Shown here: positions 40,338-51,748 of the stretch, piece by piece
Position numbering within the stretch: position 1 is the first letter of the stretch
Layout: each line of letters begins with the position of its first letter
NCBI RefSeq assembly: GCF_963662255.1
Contig: NC_085049.1
Span: 63,101,158-63,165,157 of the forward strand
Reading direction: 5' to 3'
Length of the DNA: 64,000 nt
Origin: Cinclus cinclus
Taxonomy: Eukaryota > Chordata > Aves > Passeriformes > Cinclidae
The notes under the pieces: generated by a model
The model's database searches: none
The model's input: the letters and a program-made list of their open reading frames with translations, nothing else
Told to the model about the DNA's origin: nothing
Position numbers and translations under genes: made by a program

Positions 40338-40772
40338 ACAGGATACTACATAGTGGATTTTTGTTTTCCTTTGTTTTTCCTTTCCAACCCTAAGTTTCTT
40401 AGAAAGTGGTGTTGGAAAATGCTTGCTGCTCCAGCTAGTCTTGCTTTTCTAAAGGATGCTCTAGCTTTCCCACAGATTAAGTTATTTTGGAATGAGTATT
40501 TTTCAGACAGACTGCCGGGATTGTGCTTTGGGCAGAAACAGCTGTTGGAAAATCAGCCAAGAAGTTATTTTTCTCTTTTGGTGAAAGACCAGTTTGGTAA
40601 AGAATATAGCTTTAAATGCCCACTAAAGGATTTTTTCCAAAAAATTTGCTTACAAAGTGAGTGCTTAAATGAGAAAATTTGCCTTGGCATCTTACAAAAT
40701 CACAATGCTAAAAAGCCTCCACTAACTTTAAATATCCAGCTGAGACACATGAGAGGATGTAGTGTCTCTTGA
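40338..40772 (+). other. Unassigned open frame in intron 2
   Basis: A stop-free stretch of 144 codons ends in TGA at 40770-40772. The first ATG (at about 40418) leaves roughly 118 codons. The translation is mixed in composition and not low-complexity, with segments such as LFWNEYFSDRLPGLCFGQ and LVKDQFGKEYSFKCPLKDFF. I do not recognise a family. The region has no CpG promoter, and acceptor-like CAG sites precede it at 40281 and 40330. At this AT content about one frame of this length is expected by chance in a window of this size on both strands, so it may be noise. An old pseudogene fragment is another possibility. Confidence 0.25.
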
Positions 40773-41449
40773 ATAATATTTTATAAAGTGATAGTTGCAT
40801 TAAGATCTTCAGAGTACATCCTTTACTGCGATGGTGCTGATCTCAGGAGGCAGGAGTAACCATCTCCTTAGTTCTGCTTTTAAGAATGAACAGCTCCTTT
40901 AGCCTGTGGAACCGAGAAACAAATGTGCCCATTTGTTCAAGGCTTTGATTCTTTTCCTGAAGAAACATAAAAAGCACTACCTAGTAATTCAAAGGCATGC
41001 CAATATATTAATCTACAGAGAATCAAAGTCAGGGATACAAGTAATCTTCAGAAAGTGGTTCTTCATATGTGCTTTATTTCCAAGCATTACATCATGAACT
41101 TGAGAAAGAAGAGTTGAAGGGCATTGAAACTGTGGTTTTCAGGTCAGAAGGCAAGACTAGATCCTGAATGCTGAAGGCCTTTGCAGCAGAATTTAATTCC
41201 ATTGTTACTGTCCAGTTGTTTTGTTTTAACTTTTTCTTTCTAGTAAATTGCTCATCTTGTCTTCCTGTCATTCCATGCTGATGGCTGTATTCACTGAGGG
41301 TTATAATTTTATACATGCTAGTTTTTTTCCTTCCTGGGAAGCAGCTGTGTTACTGGGTTATAGAGATTGTAGAGACCGTGTCCACAGAAAGCCACATCTG
41401 TGCTGACCTAGAATCCAGATCCATCTCCATCTGATTTATATCTTGTGAA

Positions 41450-41527
41450 ATATATTTGTATATATGTATACATGTATATACATATATGTGTGTATATATA
41501 TATAAATATGTATATATATATGTATAT
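41450..41527. repeat. TA/TATG microsatellite
   Basis: About 78 bases of alternating TA, TATG and TACA units lie in intron 2. The tract is imperfect and self-complementary, so it is probably length-variable. It keeps a minus-strand frame open by chance. Confidence 0.92.
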
Positions 41528-42955
41528 CCTGTAAAATTCTTTCTTACAAGTTGCAGTTCAGTACTGCCATTCCAGATGTAGATGTAGATCACTTGTGCAT
41601 AATACCAGGGACCTTTCCTTATGCTCACCTTTTTGAGATGACCTGTGTTGTTCAGACCCCTGCCAAATGTTTCTTCTCCCACAACAATTTCCTGTGATTT
41701 CAAGTTAACTGCAGCTCCCATCCAGAGGCCTATCTTGTCATTAGCTCCAACTTTGAATGAGTTGTTTCAAGATTCAAAGAAGAATACTCCTAATGTAGAA
41801 CAAATTGTCCCATTTGTAGTTCACGGACATAAAAATAGATCTATAACTTTTGATTTCTTTGCAGTGCATTGTTACCACTGAATCAGCTACCCTTTTGTAT
41901 GCAGTCTCATTTAATACACAGCCTACTTCATCGTGTGATGTCAGTACAATCTCAGTATGCATCACTCATCCATGAGCAGCAAAATGGGATTAGCAAGGAT
42001 CAACCCATATTGTTCGATGCAGTAGCACAGAGCGATTGCTCTGAATATAGAATAACCATTGGGTTTGGGTTTTTTGGAACACCATCAAATTATTTAGTGA
42101 CCAGAAATCTATATATAATTAAATCTTTCTTACAAATTATGTTCATCATAATTGGCTTCTGGGTTAGGAAGCGCTGCCAAATCAGGTCATAACCCATAAA
42201 AATAGAGGGACCAGTGAAATACCTAATAATATATCTGAAGCCTTATGAACTGTGGTCTGTATGAAGTATACTTCGGGCTAGTCTTTTATCTAAGGGCAAA
42301 AGCTTTTCATGGTCTCTGATGTTTCAACATACAAATCAATTAGGTGGATTTGTTATTTATTTTTAGTTTGTCATACTAACAGTGTGCTGGCTTGCTTTTT
42401 AAATTCTGGATTTTACCTTAATATTTGTATTTAGATTAATATTAGAATACTAAACAGTAATTTGTAGGAGTTGACAACTAAATTTGCCCCTGAAATTTTT
42501 CTTTGGCAATGACATACTAATGAAATTTGGCTAGGAGTAACATCCAAATCATGCATAATTAAAGCCTAATTAAGTGTAAAATTTATGCAAATACTTCAAA
42601 TACATATGATCTCTAATGAAAGCAAAAAATGTGTCTGTATTGTCTAATACTATGAAATGTATTATCACAAACTCCAAGCATGCTTTTAAGCATAATTGCA
42701 AGATGCATTCCAAAATACATCCACAGCTTTTTCATTAATTTGTAAGTAACTTGGAAAGCATTCTATTTTGTTGTTTTTTTTGGTACAGATAAATGCACAT
42801 GTATATAATAAACCAAAAAAGGTGAAGTTCTGATAGAAATGGCTACATTAATTTGTAAAATAATGTTTATCTCCATTTGGTCTCTTTTAGCTCAGTGATG
42901 TGATCATAGGATCCAGTCTCATGAACACTTGCATAATTTTTTTGTAATTTTACAG

Positions 42956-42994
42956 GTGTGAGTAATAATGGAAGGATCAGCTACGGTAAAGTGC
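42956..42994 (+). CDS. CDK17: Candidate in-frame cassette exon of CDK17 (39 nt; 30 nt with an alternative donor)
   Basis: A T-rich acceptor (AATTTTACAG, ending at 42955) is followed 39 nt later by a perfect GTAAGT donor at 42995. A second donor, GTAAAG, lies at 42986 and would give a 30-nt exon. Both lengths are multiples of three and no stop occurs in the phase-1 frame set by exon 2. The long form inserts GVSNNGRISYGKV and changes codon 40 from Glu to Gln. The short form inserts GVSNNGRISY and keeps Glu40. GRIS resembles a basophilic kinase site, like RRIS at residues 134-137. A TGC lies 24 nt before the exon, as in neuronal microexons controlled by SRRM4. The canonical human protein as I recall it lacks the insert. 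Alternatively this is a decoy pair of splice motifs. Confidence 0.45.
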
Positions 42995-45900
42995 GTAAGT
43001 GTTTTTTAGGTTTAAGGCATTAATGACTAGTTAATACTCTGATAAGAGGGATGAATGTTTATAAAAATTAACATATTGCGATACTGTCTCAGAACATTGA
43101 AATGCCTTTGTAGTTTTAATCATTTCATGTCATCTTCAACAGAGCTGAGAAATTCCCATTCCATCTGCTATGTAGAATTCCTTGAGCGTGGAAGGAAAAC
43201 AGTGTGTTGCAACATATTTTCAAGACAGTGTTCTTGAATTGAAAATATGAGCACAGAAATGCTTACTGGTAATAAATTGGTAAAATTTCTCTGCTGATGT
43301 TGGAGGAAAGTATCAGTATGAAGAAAGATGTGGGTGGGTAGGGGGAGAAGAAATCCCCAGAATTGCTACAGCTCATTCTAGAGCTACACATTACTGTGAG
43401 TAATTGTTAGTTGTCACAGCTAAACACTGATCCTTGTATTGTCCCTTATACTGTACTGACAACGTTTTTATTATAGTCTATATGTACTGTTCTGTGCTGT
43501 GGTCTGCATCCATTTTTGTTATTACTGTTCAGTATGGTTTCTCCATCCCACGTTCACTGCACAACATAGTGTTCTTTCTTCCCTCTGTTTTAATTTGCTT
43601 CTTCCCACAAAACCTATAGGCTCTGTTCATACGTGGAAGTGCTTATAAAGTGAAATGAGCATGTGCCTGAAAGCATGCTGCAGAGACCTGTAGTCTTGGA
43701 GGGTTGTGTGTTTGTCCACTCATAAGTGTTTTCCTTAGAATACAAGTTTGGCAGGGAGCATAATGTTGAGATGCAGAAGTGAACTCTCTAAATACAGCAG
43801 ATTTCTGTTAGTGTAGGCTCACTGATGAATATGCAGAGATTGTTTTCTTAAATGGTATTCAGGTGCAGTCATTAAATACAGAAAAATAAATTAGACGTAA
43901 CTAGCCAACACTGTTTCTGACAGTGGGGCAAAAAGGAGCAGCCAGATCTCTGTTCTCTGGTTTGGTTGGCAGTGTGGTCTCAGATGTTTGCACTGGGAGT
44001 TGTGTGTGTGAATGCAAGGATGGAGGCCAGGAATACTTGTATCTTGGCTGTGGTGTTGACTCTCATTGAATTAAATTGTAGCTGAAATATTTTTCTGAGG
44101 GATTTGGTGTAGTGTGATGCCTTTTGCAGTTATAGTTTTATACTTACGGCGTGTTATGCTTATATAATTTGAGATACAGAACTACCATGCCTATGTTCCA
44201 GTACAGGTTCTGATGACTAAAAGTATTATCTGAGTGTTATTTTCTAAGCAGTATGAAATACTTAAATCTTAAAGGTAGGATTTTGGTTTTGAATAAATTT
44301 CATTTGATTGTGATCTTTATTGTTATGGTACCTGGACTGAAGACAAAACCTCACTCTATGAAGTCAGCTTTGAAAGGCCTTTTATAGTGTTTTTTTAGGT
44401 ATCTTGATCTCATTCTTTGCCTTGTGTATTTGTTTTTGTGCATTGTTCTTGTAATTCAAACAGAAAAATTTCAGTCCTTTTTGTCCTAAATTTAAACAAA
44501 AAGGTTTATAGGATGTACAGTGCCATTTTAATAATTGAGGTACTTCATTTCTCGGAGGAAGTTTCTTCTTCAGGGTTATATTAGCATATTTTTTCAAATG
44601 TTCTACCAATATATTTTGCCTTGTATTGTGCAGGTGAAGAACATTTGCTGTGGAATAACTGCAGCACTCAAATGGATTCATTTGAGCAATGGGAGTAATC
44701 CCTTGAAGTTTTGCCAAGTTCTCAAAACTGTAGTATTCAATAGTTTGAAGATTTAATGTTTAATTAAAAATACTGGTAATTTAAATGGTATTGAGTGGTT
44801 GCTCTGTTTTTAGAGTTACTTAATGTTTTCCTGGGTATCACATAACAGAATCCAAGGGAAAAAACCCCATAAAATAATCTATAAATACACAGTATTTTGT
44901 AGTATTCTTCATCCAGCTCCTGGAGAGTACATACATAGCAAACGTTTTGTTTCTTTGGGTTATTTAAATGTAGCTTCTATGGAAGCTGTCACCTGCAATC
45001 AACTAATTTTACTGAGTGGGTCTGACTGCCTTATAGCATGTAATTAAATATTATGCAGTGCAGCATGCCAATTCTATAATATCAGAAATTCACCCGCTTG
45101 CATTCTAGATTTTCTGAAGAAATAAAGGGCTTCTTGATGGCAGTTTCTTCTGCAGTTTGTTTAAAATATTTTATATTTCAAGTAAAAAAAAAATCATGTT
45201 TGGTTATGTAAAAAACTTAATAATCATTAGCAGAGCCTAACATTCAGATCAGGTAAATGAATGTGGAGTAGATGATGCTGAAATATGAGTAAGTTATATG
45301 ATAGTGGCACTTGAGAAGCCTACATAAATAGTTTTAAAATGTTGTGGTGATGCATTGCAAGCTTCATGAATACAAAACTGTTCAGACAATGAATATTTAA
45401 TTTCGAAAATGTAGATTTTTGACACTTTTCCATTCTCTGTCAAATTGGAAATGATAAAAAAAACCTCGGAAGTTTTCTGGAACAAGGATGAGGTCAAGGT
45501 GGTGGAAAAGAAACTGCTTTGAGTCCTGTCCTATAAAATCCAGTAGTGGATTCTTGAGACATTTAGTGAGATTTTGTTATACTTGAGCCAGTCCAAAGTC
45601 AAGTTGCAGCTAAAAGTGTTAAGTGAGGTTCTGCCTCCGTCCTTCCACCAGCACTTGTGCTCTGTATACCCCATAGGTATCTAGTTAAAAAAATTAATCA
45701 AATTTAAATTGCTTTTTCACTGGGGGCCGGGGGAAAGAATCCTAAGCCACATTTTAAGTAGAAGCAGTGAACTGTAGCAGGCACAAAGATTCATCCTTGC
45801 TTAGAATATGGAACATGCCTGGGTTCAGTCCCCATTCTGTACCCAAATCAGTAATCATAAGTGATAAGTCTCCAATATCTCTTGCTTTGATTAGAAATCT

Positions 45901-46364
45901 CCACATGTGTATTTTAACTTTATTTATATGAATTTAAAATACATATTTATATGATTTACATGTCCAGAGTAGATTGTGGTTGTGGAATCAAACTTCTTTT
46001 TGCAGACATACTCAGTTCTGTCAGAGATGTTTAAGGAAAAATGTCACCTTGTTTGACTGGTGATTTAATTCTCCGTTAAAGCTAGTTGAAGAAAACACCA
46101 CTGCAAAATTTAGGCAGTGAAATATGAAAAACAGCTTGGTCTCTTCGTCACATAATAGAGATGCTTATGGGACAAAAAAAAAAAAGAGATAGTTGAGTAT
46201 GTGATAATATATATTCATAAAAAGTGTTTTAAAATGCATTTACATTCCTAATGAAAACACTTCCTTTCTTTAATCTTCCAGCTGACTGACATGTGGCAGT
46301 ATGTCAGTTGCTGAGGCTTCCAAGAGAAATGCCAGGCAATTCTGCAGGCTCTCTGGAGCTCAGC

Positions 46365-46392
46365 TTAAGTAAATCCAGTTAAGTAAATCTAG
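46365..46392 (+). repeat. 14-bp tandem duplication
   Basis: TTAAGTAAATCCAG is followed directly by TTAAGTAAATCTAG, with a single mismatch. It is a small local duplication in intron 2 with no evident role. Confidence 0.85.
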
Positions 46393-49300
46393 CCCAGGAA
46401 AGAAAGTGGTAGTGAGGGTCTTTGTTATCCTTGATGGATGAGTAAAAGATAAATCGTAAATTAATTGAAAAATTGCTTAACTCAGGAGTAATTTCAGTTC
46501 AAGGTTTGTGGTTAATTTAAATTGCAGTTAGGAAGAAGAGGAGGCATCTTTATAAAATTGTTGGGTTTAGTTAATTCATTAGACAGGTTTCTTAGTTATA
46601 TACACTGCTGTTCTACTTGACTCTGGTAGTTTTCATAATTATGAACTAAAAAATCAGTTCCACTTATGTTTGCATATGTATTTATGCCACTTCACAACTC
46701 AAATGAATTTTCACTCTGGTTTTGTATGTTTGTCAGCATTGATGCTGGCATTATTTCAAACTTAGCAAAGCACTGGTACCTTACTGAGTATGGAGTTTTC
46801 TCAAAATTTGTTTGTGTATTGCAAAACATTTCATGATATAGCAACTCTTAAACCATTATTAAGCTGGGCTGATTGTATTTTGAACAGTGTTTTCTTTGAA
46901 TGGTGCTGTTGTATTTATTTTGGGTTATGCCAATAGTAACAGAAGTTTGAATGACAGAATGTGAGAAATACAAGAAAATGATCCAAGTTATATAAAGGGT
47001 TAGCTGAGCACTCGCCCAACTTGAGCATGAAGTAATAAATACAGCAGTGCACAGTCACTGCACTGCTCAATGCATTGCTCAATTTTAAACCTTGCTGAAG
47101 GTGCACACTTAAGCAAGATAACATGGACATGGCATTTAAAAAAGGGGTCTACATTTTTATAGATAAAATAATCTAATGTGCGTATATACACTTTTTTTAA
47201 GGGTGTCTATTGCAAGAATTGTTCAGGGACAATGAAAAGAAAACTGTGATCATCCTGTATATATCAGGATAATATTTATAAATATTCTCATTGAGAATGT
47301 TTTTAAACTTTTTTCACACTTAAAGACTAGATTTGCGTGACAGCTTAGTAGGCTGCCTAAGACATGAAAGGGGTTGAAATGGTATTCCCTGAAAGATTAG
47401 TCCAAGATTACATGATGTTGTAGCCAAAATAAAAAGATAATAACAACTGATTGATGAAATACAATTTAAAAAAGAACCACTGAGAAGTGTCTGTTTCAGC
47501 TTGTTTTCCATATCAGTTTGTTTTATCAGTTTGGAGTTAAAGATTATAGAACAGGGTGAGGAAAGAGAGCTGGAGATAAATGGCTAAAAAGACCCTTTAT
47601 TGGAATGATTGTGCCAGTGACAGCCAGCACAAGTGAAGTGCCCAGGTGCTGCAGAAGTCTTGTGCTGTAAGGACAGCTGGAGTTCTGCCTGTCTGTGCTG
47701 AATGACATTTGAGGACAAATCCAAGATTAGAGCCCAAAGTATAGCATCATTTCCCCAGTGTACTTATCATTTTCTAGCTCAGAGACTACTGAACTAGGCA
47801 AGTCTCTGTGTGGTTAGTAACCCTGAGCAGATTGCCTGTTCAGTCTCCCCTTGAGTCTTGGCAAGTTTGATTAGTTTTAGCATTCTGCAGCAGGGAGTTT
47901 GCACAGAGGAATCATTTTGTGTGCAGTATAAACCTGCCATGGCTGGCTTTTTCACTCCTGTGCTGAAGGAGCTGGTGGATGCAGCGGATTCCCAGGTGCC
48001 CTGTTCAGCCCTCTGCTCACTCTGAGGGTTGTATCATACTTCTGCTCTTGTAATCTAGGTGAGAGAGGAAGACTAGATTTGTGCATGATCTCAAAATCCA
48101 GTAGCACCATACACTTGCTCAGTGAATTTTTAGTGGTTTTTTTACTCACCTTTTAATTCCCATAATTCATTTTGCCTGTAGCTGAATGTTAAACTAACAG
48201 CAGCATGTCATTACTGAGTTTTATTTACCAAGTATAGTGACACTAAAGTAAGGGATGTTTGTGAGTTTTATATAGGGGAAACATTTTTTTTAAAACCAAT
48301 AATGGCAGAAATGAAATTTTAAGAAGCAGTTTTTATAGACATAAGTAGTAAAGGCATGTAACTTTTACAGTTTCGATGCATTTTACTCAAGGCCACACGG
48401 TTGACTAAACTCGCACCTTATAGCTACAGTGTTCTGCTTTAAATATAGTGATTCAGTGTATTAATAATTCTGGGAAAAAAATGAAGTGAATTAAATGAAA
48501 TTGTAACTTCAAAAGAAGTACTTGTGGGTCTTTGGAGAGAGATTTATGTAGTTTTTCAAAAGTACTTCATTTAACTCTTGTATCTCATAAATGCATGAAA
48601 ACTGTAGTAAACAGCCTTGTAAATTAATTTCCAGCAAGAGTTTGCTTGATCATATTGGATATTTGTATCAGCTCTTGGCTGTTACTCTTGCATTTGTAAG
48701 GAGGAGGTAACATAATGCAGAATTCATGCAGCCATTTCTTTAGAAGCTCCTAGAGTACAGCAATACACACTGAATTGTTTATAACAAATAATCTTTCCAA
48801 AACGTAAGCCTATGTGTTATACCATCATATGCCATACAATCCCTCCTTTTTTGTAAGTTAACATGTATCAGGATTTTAAGCACCCATTTATAAATAAGTA
48901 GTATTAATACTTGTCTTAGTCAGAAATACAGTGTCATGTGAGTGTTCTTGTAACATTCACTTCGTTGTCTGCCAGCAGTTGTACCTGTCCTACTATATGA
49001 CCTAAATTATAGTTGCAAAATTTTATAATGGGCTTCACAAGTTAGTGCAGTACTTAGGACAGTGAAGGAAGGTAATAGTTGCCTATGATGACAAAAGTTG
49101 CTTCTGTATAATTGGATCTTATAATATCAACCATTTATCCTAAATTTTTATATACATTTACTTGTTAATGTGAACTGTATATATCCTTATGTTTGAGCTG
49201 AATTTTGCATATGTTAGGATCTTTTAGGAATTTTGTTTTGAACTGTGATACATCCAAATTTACTGGCATCATAAGGGAAACAGATTTTTTTAACAATCAT

Positions 49301-51472
49301 CTCTGTGCATCCCACTGTCATGTCAGTGTATTCATAAATTCTGGTCTCTTACATACTGCACAGTTCATGAAGGTAGGTTGCTTTTACAATGAGTAGACAA
49401 AAACCATAACATACAAGGTATTATTCATGTGTTCACCTATGCATGTAAACTCAGTGTGAGGTGTTTAGGCTAGAAGCTTAATCAGATTCAAATAAAATTG
49501 GCTAGAATGTAGGAAATCAAAAAGCAGATGTTAACGTAACAAAAGCAGTAGTTGTGCTGAATGTGAACTTGTGTCCTGTCACATGGAAGTGGTAATAGAT
49601 TCTATTAAAAATTGATGAGGAATTTGCTGCCTGCTGCCCTAGGATAAATCTGCTGTTAAAGGCATGTAACAAGGAACTTCATACTACTCTTAAGTCAAAA
49701 GGGTGATGCAGCCTATTAGAACAGAAATAAGCATTTGGGACAGAGATATGCAGAGGTTTGAGGACCCTGGTCATACTTTACAAACATATACACACATGTA
49801 TGGTGTATTTTTCCTCACGTTTGCCCACTCTGACACTGTTTCTGAAGGATGCTAATGAAAAGATGCAGGCAGGTTTGTAACAGTGCTGACATGTCCTTTC
49901 TGTTTTTGGTCTGCAGCATTGTTTTTTCCCCCAGGGCTTTTCTTTTTTCCCCTGCAGCAGCTAAGTTAATGTTTTTTTGTTTTTGTGGTATCACTGTGCT
50001 TTTCATGTTTATATGCAAAAATTCCTTGCATAATTATTTCTTAAGGTCATTGACCTGTCCTTGGGTAATTCTGTCTGTGTACTTCTGTCTCTGCTTCAGA
50101 CTAATCATAATAATGTATCTAGAAGGTTTTTGTATATGTGGGGAGGGAGGATGTTCCCTTCAGGATCCTGTTTTCCTTAGGTTATTGGGCATTTATTGCT
50201 GTTCCTTTCCTTCACCATTGAAATTCTGCTTTCCATAAAGTATGTCCTCCCAGCTATATTATTCTTACTCCCTTTCTTTAGAAGGGAAAGCAAGATTTTT
50301 GGGATCCCTGCATGCGGGTATACAAGGTGGAGTGATGAAAAAGCATCCTAGATTGCTCCCTGTCCCAGGAGGCATGCCTGAAGCTCTGAGCACACCCTGG
50401 GAGCAGTGGCTCCAGTGGGTGCTGCTCCATTCAGTAGTAATCACACTGTGGTTGCTCAGTGCATGGCTGCTGCCTTTTCTGTTTTCTGAATGACATGAAT
50501 CTGTAATGTTAATAAGAATCAAATAATGGAAAAATAAAACTATTTGAATCTCAGCTGTTCTTTGGGCATAGCTTCTGTTCCTTTTCCTGGTATAGGGAGA
50601 GTGCTTGCATGTAGCTGCCAGATGACTCTGATCTCATTTTCTGAAGTGAGAGTTTTTTGTCTTTATTTTCTTGTATGAATGACTTCATTCTGCTAAGTCC
50701 ACTGTCATGATGGTCAATACGAGTGGACATCTGTTCTGCTTCTTATGGGGGTTAAAAAACCCCTCATGTTTTCAGAGTTAGCCTGCTTCTGGGGCCATAT
50801 CTATCCTTGAGGGTTAGTCTGTGTGTGAGGAGTCAGGTTGCTGAGGGAACATGAATACCCAAATTCTGTTCACACTTGTATATAAGATTTAAAAATTTCT
50901 AACGTTTCATTCTTGTAGAAAGTGCTTATCAATGATAATAGGTTTTTTTTTAAAAAAAAATCTCTGTGAACCATCTGAAACACAATCCAGTCGAAAGCCA
51001 AAATAAAAAATAGAATGCTTAATTTTTCTGATACCCTGTAAGTTAATAACTTTAATTATGGCATGTCAGCTCTGGGAGGTATAGACAGGTATGGTTACTT
51101 CTAAAGATCTCCAATGGCAAGACTTTGGTACTAGTGACCCACAAGAATTTTGAGGGGGAGAATATTTTCAAAGGCTTATAGTTGAATTTGCTCATCACAG
51201 TTGACCTAGCAGCTCTCCTGTTTAAACGTAAAGATGAAGCATTGTGCAGTAAAGACAGAAGAAAATAATTCTTCTGGTTTTATTGACTTCCTAAGACTTT
51301 ATATTGAGGTTATTTACTTGTCCAGCAGCAGAGTGACAGGATTTAGTAAAATTAAATTTGGGTTACGCCTAATGCCGTGTTTTGTACTTGTTTGTTAATA
51401 GAGAAGTGGACATAGTATGGTGGTCTGCTGTTAGCATGAAAGATAATTTTACCAGACTGGTGATTTCCTGTT

Positions 51473-51583
51473 TACTAACTCTTTTTTTTTTTTTTTTTCC
51501 TTTCTTTTTTTTTTCCTTCTGGCATGTTCCTGACCATCCTCCTTGCTTGTGGCAATGAATATTTTGATCCTTGTGAACTGTAG
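51473..51583 (+). promoter_or_regulatory. CDK17: Distant branch point, long pyrimidine tract and AG-free zone before exon 3
   Basis: TACTAAC at 51473-51479 is a perfect match to the strongest known branch-point sequence. The likely branch A is 51478, about 106 nt before exon 3. It is followed by an almost pure pyrimidine tract of about 50 nt (51479-51530), and no AG occurs from about 51456 until the acceptor TAG at 51581-51583. Such AG-exclusion zones are the mark of distant branch points, known from regulated exons such as alpha-tropomyosin exon 3, where PTB binds the tract. Weaker branch sequences nearer the acceptor exist (CTGAC at 51530-51534, GTGAACT near 51573). Confidence 0.75.
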
Positions 51584-51748
51584 AGCCTATTGTGAAGAAT
51601 GGCAGGCCTCCAACGTCTCACAGCATGCACTCATTTCTCCATCAGTACACGGGATCCTTCAAGAAGCCCCCTTTACGGAGACCACACAGCGTCATAGGGG
51701 GCAGCCTCGGATCTTTCATGGCAATGCCCAGAAATGGGAGCAGATTAG
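51584..51748 (+). CDS. CDK17: CDK17 coding exon 3: residues 40-94 (codon 40 and codon 95 split)
   Basis: This 165-nt exon starts with AG, completing the split Glu40 codon, and ends with the first base of Asp95. It is therefore phase-symmetric (1-1) and could be skipped without a frameshift. The translation runs from PIVKNGRPPTSHSMHS to MAMPRNGSRL and matches vertebrate CDK17. Much of this exon has no counterpart in CDK16, where the region is shorter, so it is part of the paralogue-specific N-terminal extension. It is rich in Ser, Pro, His and Arg and probably disordered. LRRPHS (residues 70-75) looks like a basophilic phosphorylation site. The donor is G|GTAATT, moderate in strength. Reading through it reaches a stop at once in the natural frame. 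Confidence 0.97.

Larger units (their letters stand above)
38423..51583 (+). other. CDK17: CDK17 intron 2 (13.2 kb)
   Basis: It is bounded by GTAAGC at 38423 and CTGTAG at 51583. It is AT-rich and carries a candidate cassette exon (42956-42994), a TA/TG microsatellite (41450-41527), a 144-codon open frame of unknown meaning (40338-40769) and a small 14-bp tandem duplication (46365-46392). No CR1 copy was recognised in it. The 3' end has an unusual distant branch-point arrangement, listed separately. Confidence 0.85.

Noticed and set aside
49849..50238. 129-codon plus-strand frame rich in Cys, Phe and Leu
   Set aside because: Composition reflects T-rich intron sequence. There is no domain, and the length is compatible with chance.
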